Below are positions 1-9,135 of a DNA stretch of 64,000 nucleotides, piece after piece (position 1 is the first letter of the stretch; the number at the start of each line of letters is the position of its first letter). The notes under the pieces are model-generated. The model saw nothing but the letters and a program-made list of their open reading frames with translations, did not search any database and was not told the DNA's origin. The translations under genes were made by a program, and so were the position numbers. The DNA comes from Phycisphaerae bacterium. Lineage in GTDB: Bacteria; Planctomycetota; Phycisphaerae; UBA1845. The stretch lies in the NCBI GenBank assembly GCA_029260235.1, contig JAJDDP010000211.1, positions 19,329 through 83,328 of the forward strand. Reading direction: 5' to 3'.

Positions 1-202
1 TGTTGATCTCCAAAGGATCACCCGTGCGGCTGGCCGCAGGTCGGTTCATGTGCACAGCCGTGTTGATGTAGTCATCCTGCGTGATGGTCAACAATCGAGC
101 ACATCCTGCAAGGCTCCCAGAAGCAGCCAGTGCAGCTAGGCAAACCAACTTGGCCCGGAAGAGCCCTCGCCCAAACGTCCACGCGTTCTTGACAGTTCTC
201 AT
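1..202 (-). CDS. lipoprotein, N-terminal part (runs off the window)
   Basis: Only the first 67 codons are inside the window and the gene continues past base 1. The translation starts MRTVKNAW and has a basic n-region, a hydrophobic stretch (LVCLAALAASG) and a lipobox LAGC, so the mature protein should be lipid-anchored from about Cys30. A purine-rich AAGGTGG lies just upstream of the ATG. It sits 31 bp downstream of the coiled-coil gene on the same strand, so the two are probably co-transcribed. The mature part seen (beginning ARLLTITQDDYIN) was not recognised, and no function is proposed. Confidence 0.7.
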   Translation of the reverse strand, partial: MRTVKNAWTFGRGLFRAKLVCLAALAASGSLAGCARLLTITQDDYINTAVHMNRPAASRTGDPLEIN

Positions 203-233
203 TTTACCCACCTTCAATAAACCGCCTGACTTA

Positions 234-1418
234 TTAGCCTGCCCGCCCGAAAGACTCCGCCAGATTCTTGCTGCGGAGTTGGTGAATATGTTCCAAGAAG
301 TGGTAGTGGCCATCATCGCGGAGGTAATCCTTGACCTTTCGGTTCGGATCTCCCTCGAGGCCCATCTCCCCACGCAAATGCGTTTCCAATTCTGAGGCAA
401 TGGACTCGATAGCGCTATCGCAACCAATCATGGATGCCTGTGCCCAGGAAAGCAGCATCCGCAGTCGCATCTTCAGCAAACCAGCAGGCCTACCGTCTTT
501 GACGGCGATTGTCTGCCTCACCGTCTTGTGGACGTCGTCCCTCTTGGCATAAACCTCCCAAGGCACTTTAACCGTTGTGTTGTGTTTCGTGTACTTGCCC
601 AAGAAGACCCGCATGCTGTTGTCGAATTCATCCGCAAAGTGGGCCAACTCGATGAAGGCGTCCACCAGGCGTTCAGCCGCCTGCACATTTGGCAGGACGT
701 GACCCTCGACCAGTGAAGGCTTGGTTGATGCAAGCCGCAGCCAAAGTTGCCCCAACAGGGACTCGGCACTCTGGGAGACCGCTTGCTTTGCCTTGTTGAG
801 TTCTGCATTCAACTGCTCGACTTGGGCTTCTTTGTCCGTCCGCAGCTTCTCGAATGCCTGTCTGCTCTGCTCAAGCTCAGCCGCAAGCTCTCGCCGACTG
901 GCTTCTATCCGATCCGCTTTGCTGTCATCCGCGCCGGAGGCTTCTAGACGCTGTACTTGGAGCATCAGACGCTCCTGCTCTACCTCGGCTGCGTGCAGGG
1001 CGGTGTTCTTGGCTACGAGTTCAGCCATTTGGGCGTCGTGATCATGCTGCAGCGACTCTAGTCGGGCACGTTGTTCTTCGATGGCACGCTGTTGATCGTC
1101 CGCCCGAACCTGTTCAGCCTCAAACTGCGAGGTGCGATGGGCCAAGTCGGCTTGAGTCGTAGCCAGCTTGTCTTCCAGATTGGCCCGTTCTCGATCAACC
1201 TTCTCCAACCTCTTGCTGACCTCTTGCGACCGGTCGTTCGCCCCGGCGTCCGTGGCTTGAGCGCCGCCGCCAGCCAACTCGCCGAACAGGGAAGCCAGCA
1301 ACTGATAGCGCTGCGGTTCATCCATCTCAGCCAACGCTGCTTGGAGTGACCCGACGACCGCATCATCGGCCCCGCCGCCCCTTGAGCCGTTTCTTGCTGG
1401 CTTGCTGTCACCCGTCAT
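234..1418 (-). CDS. coiled-coil protein of unknown function
   Basis: This encodes 394 residues from the ATG at 1418, read as MTGDSKPARNGSRGG. An in-frame TTG at 1520 would add 34 residues, but it would lie inside the opposite-strand leader and has no ribosome site. Residues from about 55 to 220 are rich in Glu, Gln, Lys and Ala with a heptad pattern (for example KVDRERANLEDKLA), so a long coiled coil is likely. The C-terminal third is more globular and ends with LRSKNLAESFGRAG. There is no signal peptide or membrane segment, so it is probably cytoplasmic. It diverges from the pseudokinase gene and precedes a lipoprotein gene. It may be a scaffold for that neighbour, but this is inference from position only. 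Confidence 0.65.
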   Translation of the reverse strand: MTGDSKPARNGSRGGGADDAVVGSLQAALAEMDEPQRYQLLASLFGELAGGGAQATDAGANDRSQEVSKRLEKVDRERANLEDKLATTQADLAHRTSQFEAEQVRADDQQRAIEEQRARLESLQHDHDAQMAELVAKNTALHAAEVEQERLMLQVQRLEASGADDSKADRIEASRRELAAELEQSRQAFEKLRTDKEAQVEQLNAELNKAKQAVSQSAESLLGQLWLRLASTKPSLVEGHVLPNVQAAERLVDAFIELAHFADEFDNSMRVFLGKYTKHNTTVKVPWEVYAKRDDVHKTVRQTIAVKDGRPAGLLKMRLRMLLSWAQASMIGCDSAIESIASELETHLRGEMGLEGDPNRKVKDYLRDDGHYHFLEHIHQLRSKNLAESFGRAG

Positions 1419-1652
1419 GCAGAAGTGTCCGTCATCACAACCCCGAACATGGCACCACTCTCTGACATCGCCACCGCTCTGTTGAACAACCGTGGCGATC
1501 TCCCAAACTCGATCCGCCAAGACATCGATGCTAAGCTACCCGCTGATTGCCAGGTTGTCGACCGCACGAGAAGGCAAGTCCCATCGGCAGGGGCTACCAT
1601 GAGTACACGCAGCTGATCCGGTACGGCGGCAGAACAAGGGTTGAAATCTAGA

Positions 1653-4600
1653 ATGGCTGCCATCTACCGACGGGGCATCATCAGGACTGTTCAGACCGAC
1701 GAGAGCGCATGGGCTGAGCTGACCGAGAAGCTTCAGGCTGCTGTCGAGCGGCAGAACGAGCTAGCCAACGCCTGTCCGCATGTGCTTCGGTTCAAGGGGT
1801 CTCTCCAAGCAGCGGCGGACAACCAAAGCCTGGTCATCGAGCACGAACCCGCGACGACCATTCCGATTGGTCCGTTGTTCAGTGACTCAAGCGCGCCTGT
1901 GCCCGCGGCCCACCTCCTTCGAGTCACAGCGGCGCTTTATGAGGCGTTAGCCGCTGCGCACGGGGGGAGTGGTGGAGCCCCTCTCGCCCACGGCTGCATC
2001 TGCCCCGGAGTGGTGCTATATACGCCGGATGGCCAAGTCAAAGTCTCTGATTTTGGCTTCGCCCAAGCCATCTGCAGTGTTCTAGGGCCACAAGAGTACC
2101 TTAACCTGGCCGTAGGGCCGACCTCCCAAGACGTGCCAAGTGGAACCACGTTTTGCATGTGGGAAGTCCAAGCCCCCGATGAGTTTTCACGTGACGACCG
2201 CATTTGCGGCTTCGTCGATCCTGAGAAATACGGCACGCACACGCTGACCGCCTTCGAACATGGCTCGGATATCATCGGGGCGGGCTTCGTGCTGCATTTG
2301 ATGGCTGAGCACCAACACGCTTACCTTTACGCCGACCCCGATGCCCATCGCCTCGTAGAAATGTCCGAGTTCATGGCCATGGGGCGCTACAACGGGGCTC
2401 GCCGCAAGGACCTCCGCGCTGCCGACGATCCGGGCACAAAGCGCTGGTGCGATCTCATGGCGGGGATCTTAGCCCGCTTACCTCAAAACCGTCCGTCGGC
2501 TGGCGAGGTTGCCGAAGCTCTTAGCGAATATGTAGTCCCACAACAAGCCGACGACGTCCTGAGACAACAACTTGGGGAGATCGAGGGCTACGCTCAGCAG
2601 GAGGAGTGGGACAAAGTTCTCCAAGAATGCCGCCTGGTGGTTCAAGACCAAGCTGCGCCTGCGGACGTGACTCAGAGAGCCAACGCCTTGGCCATGCAAG
2701 CCGAGGCCAACCTGCTCCTCGCCCAAGCCACTGAGTCACTTCAGCACGGCAACCTCGACCAAGCAGGCCCACCGCTCGAAGATATCTCGAAGATGGTCGG
2801 GCTTCCTGCCGAGCTGGTTGACCGAGCGAGGCAACTCAGCGACGTGGTCCGGGCCAATATCGTCACTAGGAACGCGGTGGAGGAAATCAGGGCGGAACTC
2901 GAACAGGCTGACCGCGTCGATCCTGTGCAATTGCACGACCAGACTGAAACGCTCCTCCAGCGACTTGGTCATTTTGCAGCCGAAGATGCCCTCGTGGAGC
3001 GTGTGGCACAATCCATTGCTTCGGTGAAGAAGGAAGTTGAGGCTGTCCGCGACGAGGTGCTCCCTCATGCGAAAGCGGCCAAGCAGCAGAATCTCGACAG
3101 CGCCCAGGCGTGGGTAGACAAGATCACGTCAGCCGCAGAAGCAGCCAGTTGGGATGAGGTTGGCTCTTTGCTGGAGGATCGCCCCTCGCTGACGCATTGG
3201 CCCGAGGGCATCCTAGAAAAAGCAAACGCGTTCGAGCAACAACTCGATGCGTTTCGGGCAGACCAAGCGCGACAAGGTGCCATTCAGGAGGATGCACAGT
3301 CAGCCCACGCATGGATCGATTCACTCTCCAAAGCCGTGGCTGAGGAAGATTGGGATTTGGCGGAACAGGCCTTGGCTGACAAGCCCCGGCTCGCTAATTG
3401 GCCCGATGACATCCTGGATCAAGCCAATCAGCTGGCATCCAGCCTTCGCAATGCCCGCAAAGATCAAGCCAATCTCGCACATGCCGAGGAATGGGCTGGG
3501 AGATTCATCAAAGCGGCTCAAGCAGAGGATTGGGATGCCGCCACCGATCTGCTCGCTCAAAAACCGGTGCTGCAGAGCTGGCCCGAAGAGCTGGCCGATA
3601 CGCTGGCACCGCTGCAGGCAGAAGTTGAACAGCGAGTCGAAGCCGACGAATTGGAGCGCCGCCGCGTCGAACAACAGCAGCGCCAGGCGTACCAATGGCT
3701 CGATCAAGCCAATGAAGCCTCCAACAGCGAGCAGTGGGAAGAGGCGCTGACGCTCACTCAAACTCCTCCAGCACTTGAGAGTATTCCCAAACAGGTCATG
3801 GAGAGGTCAGCCAAGCTAGCCGTCTACTGCCGTGACAAGCTGGGCGAGGCCGTTCTAGAAGAGCTAAGAGCCAGGCGCGAGAAGATCCTCGAATTGGCCC
3901 GCAGGCACATCGACGGGTTGATCGGTCAAGAATTCGAGGGGCTAATTGCGCCTGGGGCGTTCAAGGTCGGGATGGATGCCGATGAGTTCGTATCCGACAT
4001 TCCCGGCGCCGATGGACGGGCTGTCCTGCATGTCGCTGCTGGCGAGACCTCCGGTGCCAAGCTACGGTTTTCCGCCCCGTTTGATTTCAAAGTCAATGCC
4101 GAGCCAGCTAGCATTTGTGACGATGAGGGCACGCTGGATGCACTGTTAGTCGACTCGGTTGGGCGACTGCTCCTCGACACGCAAAAGCAGGGCATAGTAG
4201 GGTTGGCACAGCGCCTTCGCGACGGACTATTCCCCATGGCAGAGGCGGACTTGAATCTCGGCAAGGCCACTGCTGAGGCCGACGCGAAGATCCAACTCAT
4301 GGGCCCAGATAGTAGCGCGGGCAGTCTCAAGGTGCCGCTGCGTTGGGCTCCGGATCACCTGCGTTGGGAATACCGCGATGCGGCCGAGTTTTGCGACCGG
4401 GCTACGAGAATTTGTACGCGAGAAGTCGCCGCTCAAATCATGGCTGACTTACCCGCGCGGAGTGACCTTCTGGGCCAATACTTGTCACTTCTTGAGGTCA
4501 AGCTGGAATCTGCTCCCGATGACTCCAGGACGACTCTTGCTGCCCCGCTGCCTTTGGATGCAAGTTTGGGAGTTCGCGGTGGAGGGCCGCTCGAGCCGCA

Positions 4601-6830
4601 AACCCTGCTCAGCTTCAAAGTCTCCTGCCCCCAACTCGGCATTGTTGATCATGAGGCTGACCTTTCTACTGCCGAGGCGACTTTATTGCAGTTGATTGTC
4701 CAAGCCCAGATAAGCGACCGATCAGCCATCGAGGCAGACCTGTCGGGCCAAGTGAAAGGTGCGGCTGCCAAGGCAAAGATCACCTCCTCGCCCAACCGCA
4801 TCCAAACTCCTGTTGGCGAACTGACCTTTGAACTCAAACCGAAGGGCCGGCCCCCCTTGCAACTTGCCGCTTCGTGGGATGTCAAGAAGTTCGCCTTCAT
4901 CCTGCCTGAAGAATGGCAGCAGCTGGTCGATCAATGCTTGGCTGGGACTGCCCCGCTGGCCCCCATCGCAGACAGCATCGAAACCTCATCACCGGATCAA
5001 ACGAAGAAGGCCCCATTGTGGCGTCAACGGCGTGCACAAGCGGCCGCAGGGTTGATCGCAGCCGCGGGGCTTGCTGCCGGCGGCTGGGCGGTTTGGTCGG
5101 GTCCAGCCAAGACGGTGCCCCATAACCCCACCAAACAACCCGCAGGAACCGAGCCGACCGAGGATGAAGTAGTCAAGAAGCCAACAGCGCAACCAATCGA
5201 TGACCAATCCCAGCCGCCTGATACGACCGAAATTGAGCAGCCGCAGGTGCCCACAAACGATGCTGATACAACCCGAGACGAAGTGATTACGACACCCACT
5301 GATCCGCCAGCCGAAGACCCGGAAGACCAAGCCCTCAAAGAGCTGACCGCCCAATTGGCCATCGCGACTAAGGACTACGAATCCATCGAACAAGAGCTGA
5401 AGGCGCCTACACATAGCCAGCTAGTTGCGCGGATCGATCAGGGTGGCGTCGATGAGCTGGTCGAGACTACCTATACGTTGTCGGACCAGCTGCCTGCCGA
5501 TGCAACTGACTTGGCTGATCAGGTTGATACCCAGCTTGAACAGCTCGAAGATTGGCAGGCTAAGTTGAGAGAATACGGCAAGGTGCTGGATTTGGGAGGA
5601 AAGACCATTGATGAGCAGATCCAAGTTCTAGAAAAGGCAAAGTCTGCCTGGACCACCGACTGGGTCACGCGGCTGCTGGAACAACTGCCTTCCATCGGGG
5701 CATCGCTGGCTGCCGCCGAGGAACAAGCAGGCCAGGGCAACTGGCGGTCTGCCCTCTCTGCATTGAGAAAAGTCAAAGAGGGTGCCGCAGAGGCTGGTTT
5801 GGCAACAACGATCGACGACACCATAGCCGCCGCCCACCAACGTGTTGCCGACGCCCGACTTGATTTCTTGACTCCCGTGCTCGCCGAAGCCAAGCAATGG
5901 CTGGCCAACAACCCCATGCCTGAAAATCAACTCTTCCACCTCTCGCAGACCGATCAAGCAACAGAAGCGCGCTACAAGCTCGACTATCTGGATTTCGATT
6001 TCCCCACCAACCCCGAGTCTGGAGACTGGATCGACGCTGCCCGCCAGGAAGAAATTTTTCCGTGGACGATTCTATCCGACATCCAAGCCAAGACTGTGGC
6101 TGGGCTACTTGATTGGGTGAACGTCTCACTGCCTATTCCAGCAATCAATGGTTCAGAAGGCTCGGCCATCGATCTGGTCTTCATCCCACCTTGGCCTGCT
6201 GCTGGGCTGACCGACTCGGTCTGGATGAGCCAAACCGAAATCACCGTTGCTCAGTTTCAAACTATCACCGGCAGTCTGCCCGATGCGCGAGGGGAGGCCT
6301 TCATGGAGATGCGGAAGAAGGGCACCAATCCGATTGCCTTCGTGCCGGCTGACAAAGTTGGAAAGTTCTGTGGCCAATTGCAATCGAGATTCGACGAGGG
6401 CACGCTTACCGTCAAGATTCCCGACGCCGAACGATGGAAGATCGCTTACCATGCAGGGGCCTATGCCGACGTGCAGGCATTCACGCGGCAGTGTGCCTAT
6501 GATCAGGGCGGAACCGCCAGACTTGATCCAACCCGTGCCAATCTCGAATCGGACGAACTGTTCTCACCGAACGAGCTCTTTTCACCAGGGCACGAGGATG
6601 GCTACGAATTCTACGCCCCAGTCAGGTTGAATCCTTCCAATAGATGGTTGCTCCACGGGATGCTGGATAACGTCAGGGAGTGGGTAAGAGCAGTGTCTCG
6701 GATCCAGGCGGTCGGAGGATCATTCCGCGATGCAGCACTGGACGACTACACCGAACCTATCGGAATGGACAACTCCAAAGCGTACGATCATGTGGGCCTG
6801 CGCATCGTTATCGTTCCGACCCGACAGTAA
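1653..6830 (+). CDS. pseudokinase / repeat / TM / FGE-sulfatase-like modular protein
   Basis: The protein has 1725 residues. The ATG at 1653 follows AAGGG; an in-frame TTG at 1641 directly abuts that site and is unlikely. Residues 1-300 look like a protein-kinase C-lobe: the catalytic loop position reads HGCICPGVVL from His113, so the usual catalytic Asp, Lys and Asn are replaced, while SDFGFAQA keeps the DFG at 133. The glycine loop and beta3 Lys are not visible. About 485-740 holds four 60-68-residue repeats with W-D and WP signatures. One membrane helix lies at about 1130-1150 (AAAGLIAAAGLAAGGWAVW), followed by a Pro/Thr-rich linker and helices. About 1505-1725 resembles the FGE-sulfatase/SUMF1 fold (QTEITVAQF, MLDNVREWV, VGGSFRD, GLRIVIVP). 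Catalysis by either end is doubtful, so it is more likely a signalling or scaffold protein of the inner membrane. Confidence 0.75.
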   Translation: MAAIYRRGIIRTVQTDESAWAELTEKLQAAVERQNELANACPHVLRFKGSLQAAADNQSLVIEHEPATTIPIGPLFSDSSAPVPAAHLLRVTAALYEALAAAHGGSGGAPLAHGCICPGVVLYTPDGQVKVSDFGFAQAICSVLGPQEYLNLAVGPTSQDVPSGTTFCMWEVQAPDEFSRDDRICGFVDPEKYGTHTLTAFEHGSDIIGAGFVLHLMAEHQHAYLYADPDAHRLVEMSEFMAMGRYNGARRKDLRAADDPGTKRWCDLMAGILARLPQNRPSAGEVAEALSEYVVPQQADDVLRQQLGEIEGYAQQEEWDKVLQECRLVVQDQAAPADVTQRANALAMQAEANLLLAQATESLQHGNLDQAGPPLEDISKMVGLPAELVDRARQLSDVVRANIVTRNAVEEIRAELEQADRVDPVQLHDQTETLLQRLGHFAAEDALVERVAQSIASVKKEVEAVRDEVLPHAKAAKQQNLDSAQAWVDKITSAAEAASWDEVGSLLEDRPSLTHWPEGILEKANAFEQQLDAFRADQARQGAIQEDAQSAHAWIDSLSKAVAEEDWDLAEQALADKPRLANWPDDILDQANQLASSLRNARKDQANLAHAEEWAGRFIKAAQAEDWDAATDLLAQKPVLQSWPEELADTLAPLQAEVEQRVEADELERRRVEQQQRQAYQWLDQANEASNSEQWEEALTLTQTPPALESIPKQVMERSAKLAVYCRDKLGEAVLEELRARREKILELARRHIDGLIGQEFEGLIAPGAFKVGMDADEFVSDIPGADGRAVLHVAAGETSGAKLRFSAPFDFKVNAEPASICDDEGTLDALLVDSVGRLLLDTQKQGIVGLAQRLRDGLFPMAEADLNLGKATAEADAKIQLMGPDSSAGSLKVPLRWAPDHLRWEYRDAAEFCDRATRICTREVAAQIMADLPARSDLLGQYLSLLEVKLESAPDDSRTTLAAPLPLDASLGVRGGGPLEPQTLLSFKVSCPQLGIVDHEADLSTAEATLLQLIVQAQISDRSAIEADLSGQVKGAAAKAKITSSPNRIQTPVGELTFELKPKGRPPLQLAASWDVKKFAFILPEEWQQLVDQCLAGTAPLAPIADSIETSSPDQTKKAPLWRQRRAQAAAGLIAAAGLAAGGWAVWSGPAKTVPHNPTKQPAGTEPTEDEVVKKPTAQPIDDQSQPPDTTEIEQPQVPTNDADTTRDEVITTPTDPPAEDPEDQALKELTAQLAIATKDYESIEQELKAPTHSQLVARIDQGGVDELVETTYTLSDQLPADATDLADQVDTQLEQLEDWQAKLREYGKVLDLGGKTIDEQIQVLEKAKSAWTTDWVTRLLEQLPSIGASLAAAEEQAGQGNWRSALSALRKVKEGAAEAGLATTIDDTIAAAHQRVADARLDFLTPVLAEAKQWLANNPMPENQLFHLSQTDQATEARYKLDYLDFDFPTNPESGDWIDAARQEEIFPWTILSDIQAKTVAGLLDWVNVSLPIPAINGSEGSAIDLVFIPPWPAAGLTDSVWMSQTEITVAQFQTITGSLPDARGEAFMEMRKKGTNPIAFVPADKVGKFCGQLQSRFDEGTLTVKIPDAERWKIAYHAGAYADVQAFTRQCAYDQGGTARLDPTRANLESDELFSPNELFSPGHEDGYEFYAPVRLNPSNRWLLHGMLDNVREWVRAVSRIQAVGGSFRDAALDDYTEPIGMDNSKAYDHVGLRIVIVPTRQ
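3100..3830 (+). repeat. four degenerate ~60-68-residue protein repeats inside the pseudokinase gene
   Basis: Four successive units begin near 3107, 3304, 3484 and 3688. Each has an A-x2-W-[IVALD]-D/G start, a central [ED]-[DE]-WD or SWDE or QWEE, and, in the first three, a WP[ED] near the end (HWPEGIL, NWPDDIL, SWPEELA). The spacing is about 197, 180 and 204 bp. They look like helical-hairpin repeats that arose by internal duplication. Confidence 0.6.
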
Positions 6831-6833
6831 CAA

Positions 6834-8936
6834 CTACTTCCCGCTGCGCTGCTTCTTGAATTGAAGCACGCGGGGATGATCGGCGCCCAGCGTGTCTGTC
6901 AGTATGCCCAGCGCCTCCCGCCAGCGCGAGTTAGCCCGCTCCGATTCTCCCCGAGAATGGTGTATATCGCCAAGTGCCGCCAGCAGTGCACCGCGAATGG
7001 GGTGTCGCTTCAAGCCAGCGTCTAACGACCTCAGTGCTCGGCTATAGATTCGGAACGCTTCATCTTGCTTTCCCATGCGCTCGAGCAATTGCCCCTGCTG
7101 CAAGCGAAGGGCCGCTAGTGAAGGCGCGCCATCTGGATAGTGTTTGCGGAAACCCTCCTCAGCCACCTCGAATTTTTGCAGGGCCACCGCGTAGGCAGAG
7201 GGCGTGCGAGCGGTTACCTCAGCGAAGTAGACCATCGCTCGCAGTACTTCCAGGTTATCTTGACCCAACGAATCTTGCAGAACTTTGAATCGTCGGCCAG
7301 CCTCAGCTTTTAGTCTGCTAAAGGCAGCCGCCCCTTCGCTGGAGTCGCTGCAGTTCGCCGCGATCAGCGCCGCCTGCAGACAGGCTAGCACTGCATCCTT
7401 GTGCTCAGACCCGAGTTGCGCATCGAGGGCCTTCATCGCCTGATCGGCCAGTTCCAATGCCTGCGAACATCGCCCTTCTTCGCGATGGACCGCCGCCAGC
7501 TCTAACCGAGCCTGGGCAACCAGCGGATGGGCCTCGCCCTGGGTGGCTATCAATCCCGCCACGGCCTGCTCACCTAGTTTGGTCGCCTCTTGCCAATGCC
7601 CGCGAAGCCGGGCGAGGTTAGCGAGATCCATGAGAATCAGCAGCCTGTCTGGATGCCGCTCATCTTGCATGAATTCAAATTCATCCAACACCCCTTGCAA
7701 TTGGACCTCCGCCTCATCCAATCGCTCCATGGTCAAAAACATTCGGCCCAGATTCGCCTTGAGGACCGCGGCAGTCCTAGGGTCGACCTTTCCAGCCTCC
7801 AAGGCTTGCTGAGCACTCTCTAGGTAGCGTTCCGCATCGCCATAGGCGCCTAGCTCTTGAGCACAGGCAGCTGCGTTCATAGCCAACTCGGTTTGGAAAT
7901 TTAGATCGTCACGGCAGGAGGCGTCTCGCCGACCTAGGTGTCTTGCCAAATCGAATTTGAGATTGGCCTCCTCAAGATCCCCCAGTTTCAGTGCAGCCAC
8001 GCCGAGGACCACTTGGATTCTAGGCTGCCTCTCCGCACCCGGGAGGGCTGAGAGCGCCTGACACTGGGAACGCACATCGTCATAACGCCCGGCATCCAGT
8101 AGCACCAGAACCAAGCTCGCCAAGACCTCGGCGTGTTGCGGCGAATCGTCCTCTTCGCGGCAGAGACGCGCAGCCTCAGTGAAGGACTGAGCGGCTGATT
8201 CCGATTCTGATTTCCTTTGGTGAATCGAGCCTAGCGAATGGTGGATCGATATCTGAAGCGAGATCGGGCAGTCATCCAGCTTGGCCGAAGCTCCCAATGC
8301 ATTCTTTTGACACTGCAGGGCACTGTCGAGATCTCGCTTGGCGGCGTCTACACCGCCTTCGGCCTCTTGCCTGCTTCGTTCAAAATAGGCATCGCCCATG
8401 GCCTGCAACGTGGCAACATGATCCGCGCTCTTTTGGTCAGATCTAGTCAACGACCTTTCATATACATCCAGTGCCTCGCCCAGTCGTCGCTCGGACCGCA
8501 AGAACCGCCCCAGCGACCGGCTGGCAATGCCGTACAGGCGATCACTGCTCGCCTGTGGCCGCGCTTCCAGCGAAATGAGCAGATCGCTCGCGATTTGGAT
8601 CGCTTTTTGCCGATCCCCGGCATTGGATTCGAGCGAATCCGTCGTTTTGGTGGCCCGACCCCAGTACGCTTGGCACAGTCCATGGCGAACCTCAGCATCG
8701 CGCAGGGAATCACCGGCGGAGTCAGCCAGCAGCGACTCATAGACGGCGATGGCCTCGTCAAAATTCCCCTGGCGGCGCAAGCGGTCAGCCTGTGAGCGTC
8801 CCTGCTGGGTCGAAACTCCCACGCCCGTACTTTGTAGTCGAGGGCCGCCGGCTGAAGCACATCCACCAACAATGCTGCCCATCAGCAATAGGCTGATCAC
8901 CCTACTCGCGCGCCGGATGTACAGTGTCGCCACCAT
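6834..8936 (-). CDS. TPR-repeat lipoprotein
   Basis: The 700-residue protein has a hydrophobic leader and lipobox (SIVGGCAS, Cys26), then a long array of tetratricopeptide-like helices, for example RQGNFDEAIAVYESLL near the N-terminus and MGKQDEAFRIYSRAL near the C-terminus. Kinesin-light-chain-like units with DHPRVLQ and EAHPLVAQARLELA are visible. The ATG at 8936 is preceded by GAGAGGAAAGC, a clear ribosome site. It converges on the pseudokinase gene with 3 bp between stops and diverges from the TPR/beta-barrel gene across 199 bp. It probably acts as a protein-protein scaffold anchored in the outer membrane or periplasmic leaflet. The partner is unknown. Confidence 0.8.
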   Translation of the reverse strand: MVATLYIRRASRVISLLLMGSIVGGCASAGGPRLQSTGVGVSTQQGRSQADRLRRQGNFDEAIAVYESLLADSAGDSLRDAEVRHGLCQAYWGRATKTTDSLESNAGDRQKAIQIASDLLISLEARPQASSDRLYGIASRSLGRFLRSERRLGEALDVYERSLTRSDQKSADHVATLQAMGDAYFERSRQEAEGGVDAAKRDLDSALQCQKNALGASAKLDDCPISLQISIHHSLGSIHQRKSESESAAQSFTEAARLCREEDDSPQHAEVLASLVLVLLDAGRYDDVRSQCQALSALPGAERQPRIQVVLGVAALKLGDLEEANLKFDLARHLGRRDASCRDDLNFQTELAMNAAACAQELGAYGDAERYLESAQQALEAGKVDPRTAAVLKANLGRMFLTMERLDEAEVQLQGVLDEFEFMQDERHPDRLLILMDLANLARLRGHWQEATKLGEQAVAGLIATQGEAHPLVAQARLELAAVHREEGRCSQALELADQAMKALDAQLGSEHKDAVLACLQAALIAANCSDSSEGAAAFSRLKAEAGRRFKVLQDSLGQDNLEVLRAMVYFAEVTARTPSAYAVALQKFEVAEEGFRKHYPDGAPSLAALRLQQGQLLERMGKQDEAFRIYSRALRSLDAGLKRHPIRGALLAALGDIHHSRGESERANSRWREALGILTDTLGADHPRVLQFKKQRSGK

Positions 8937-9135
8937 GCTTTCCTCTCATCAAAGACTGATCTTGCCAACTGCGCTCAATGGTATATCCTGGCTCGCGGGG
9001 CCTCAACCGGAAGGAAATTACTTGCCACCAGCGCCGTTGGCCCTCAAGATACGGCTCAACACCTGATCTGATCCCGCCCGATGGGCAGCGGTCGCCGATT
9101 CGCGGGATTTGCCGGGGTAGTTGCGAGGATCAAAT

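Noticed and set aside
81..395. 104-codon plus-strand frame at the window start
   Set aside because: It overlaps the opposite-strand lipoprotein and coiled-coil genes, which have better start signals and protein-like sequence.
8937..9135. Sigma-70 promoter TTGCCA...TATATC in the divergent region
   Set aside because: The spacing is only 14 bp and neither box is close to consensus, so no promoter was called.
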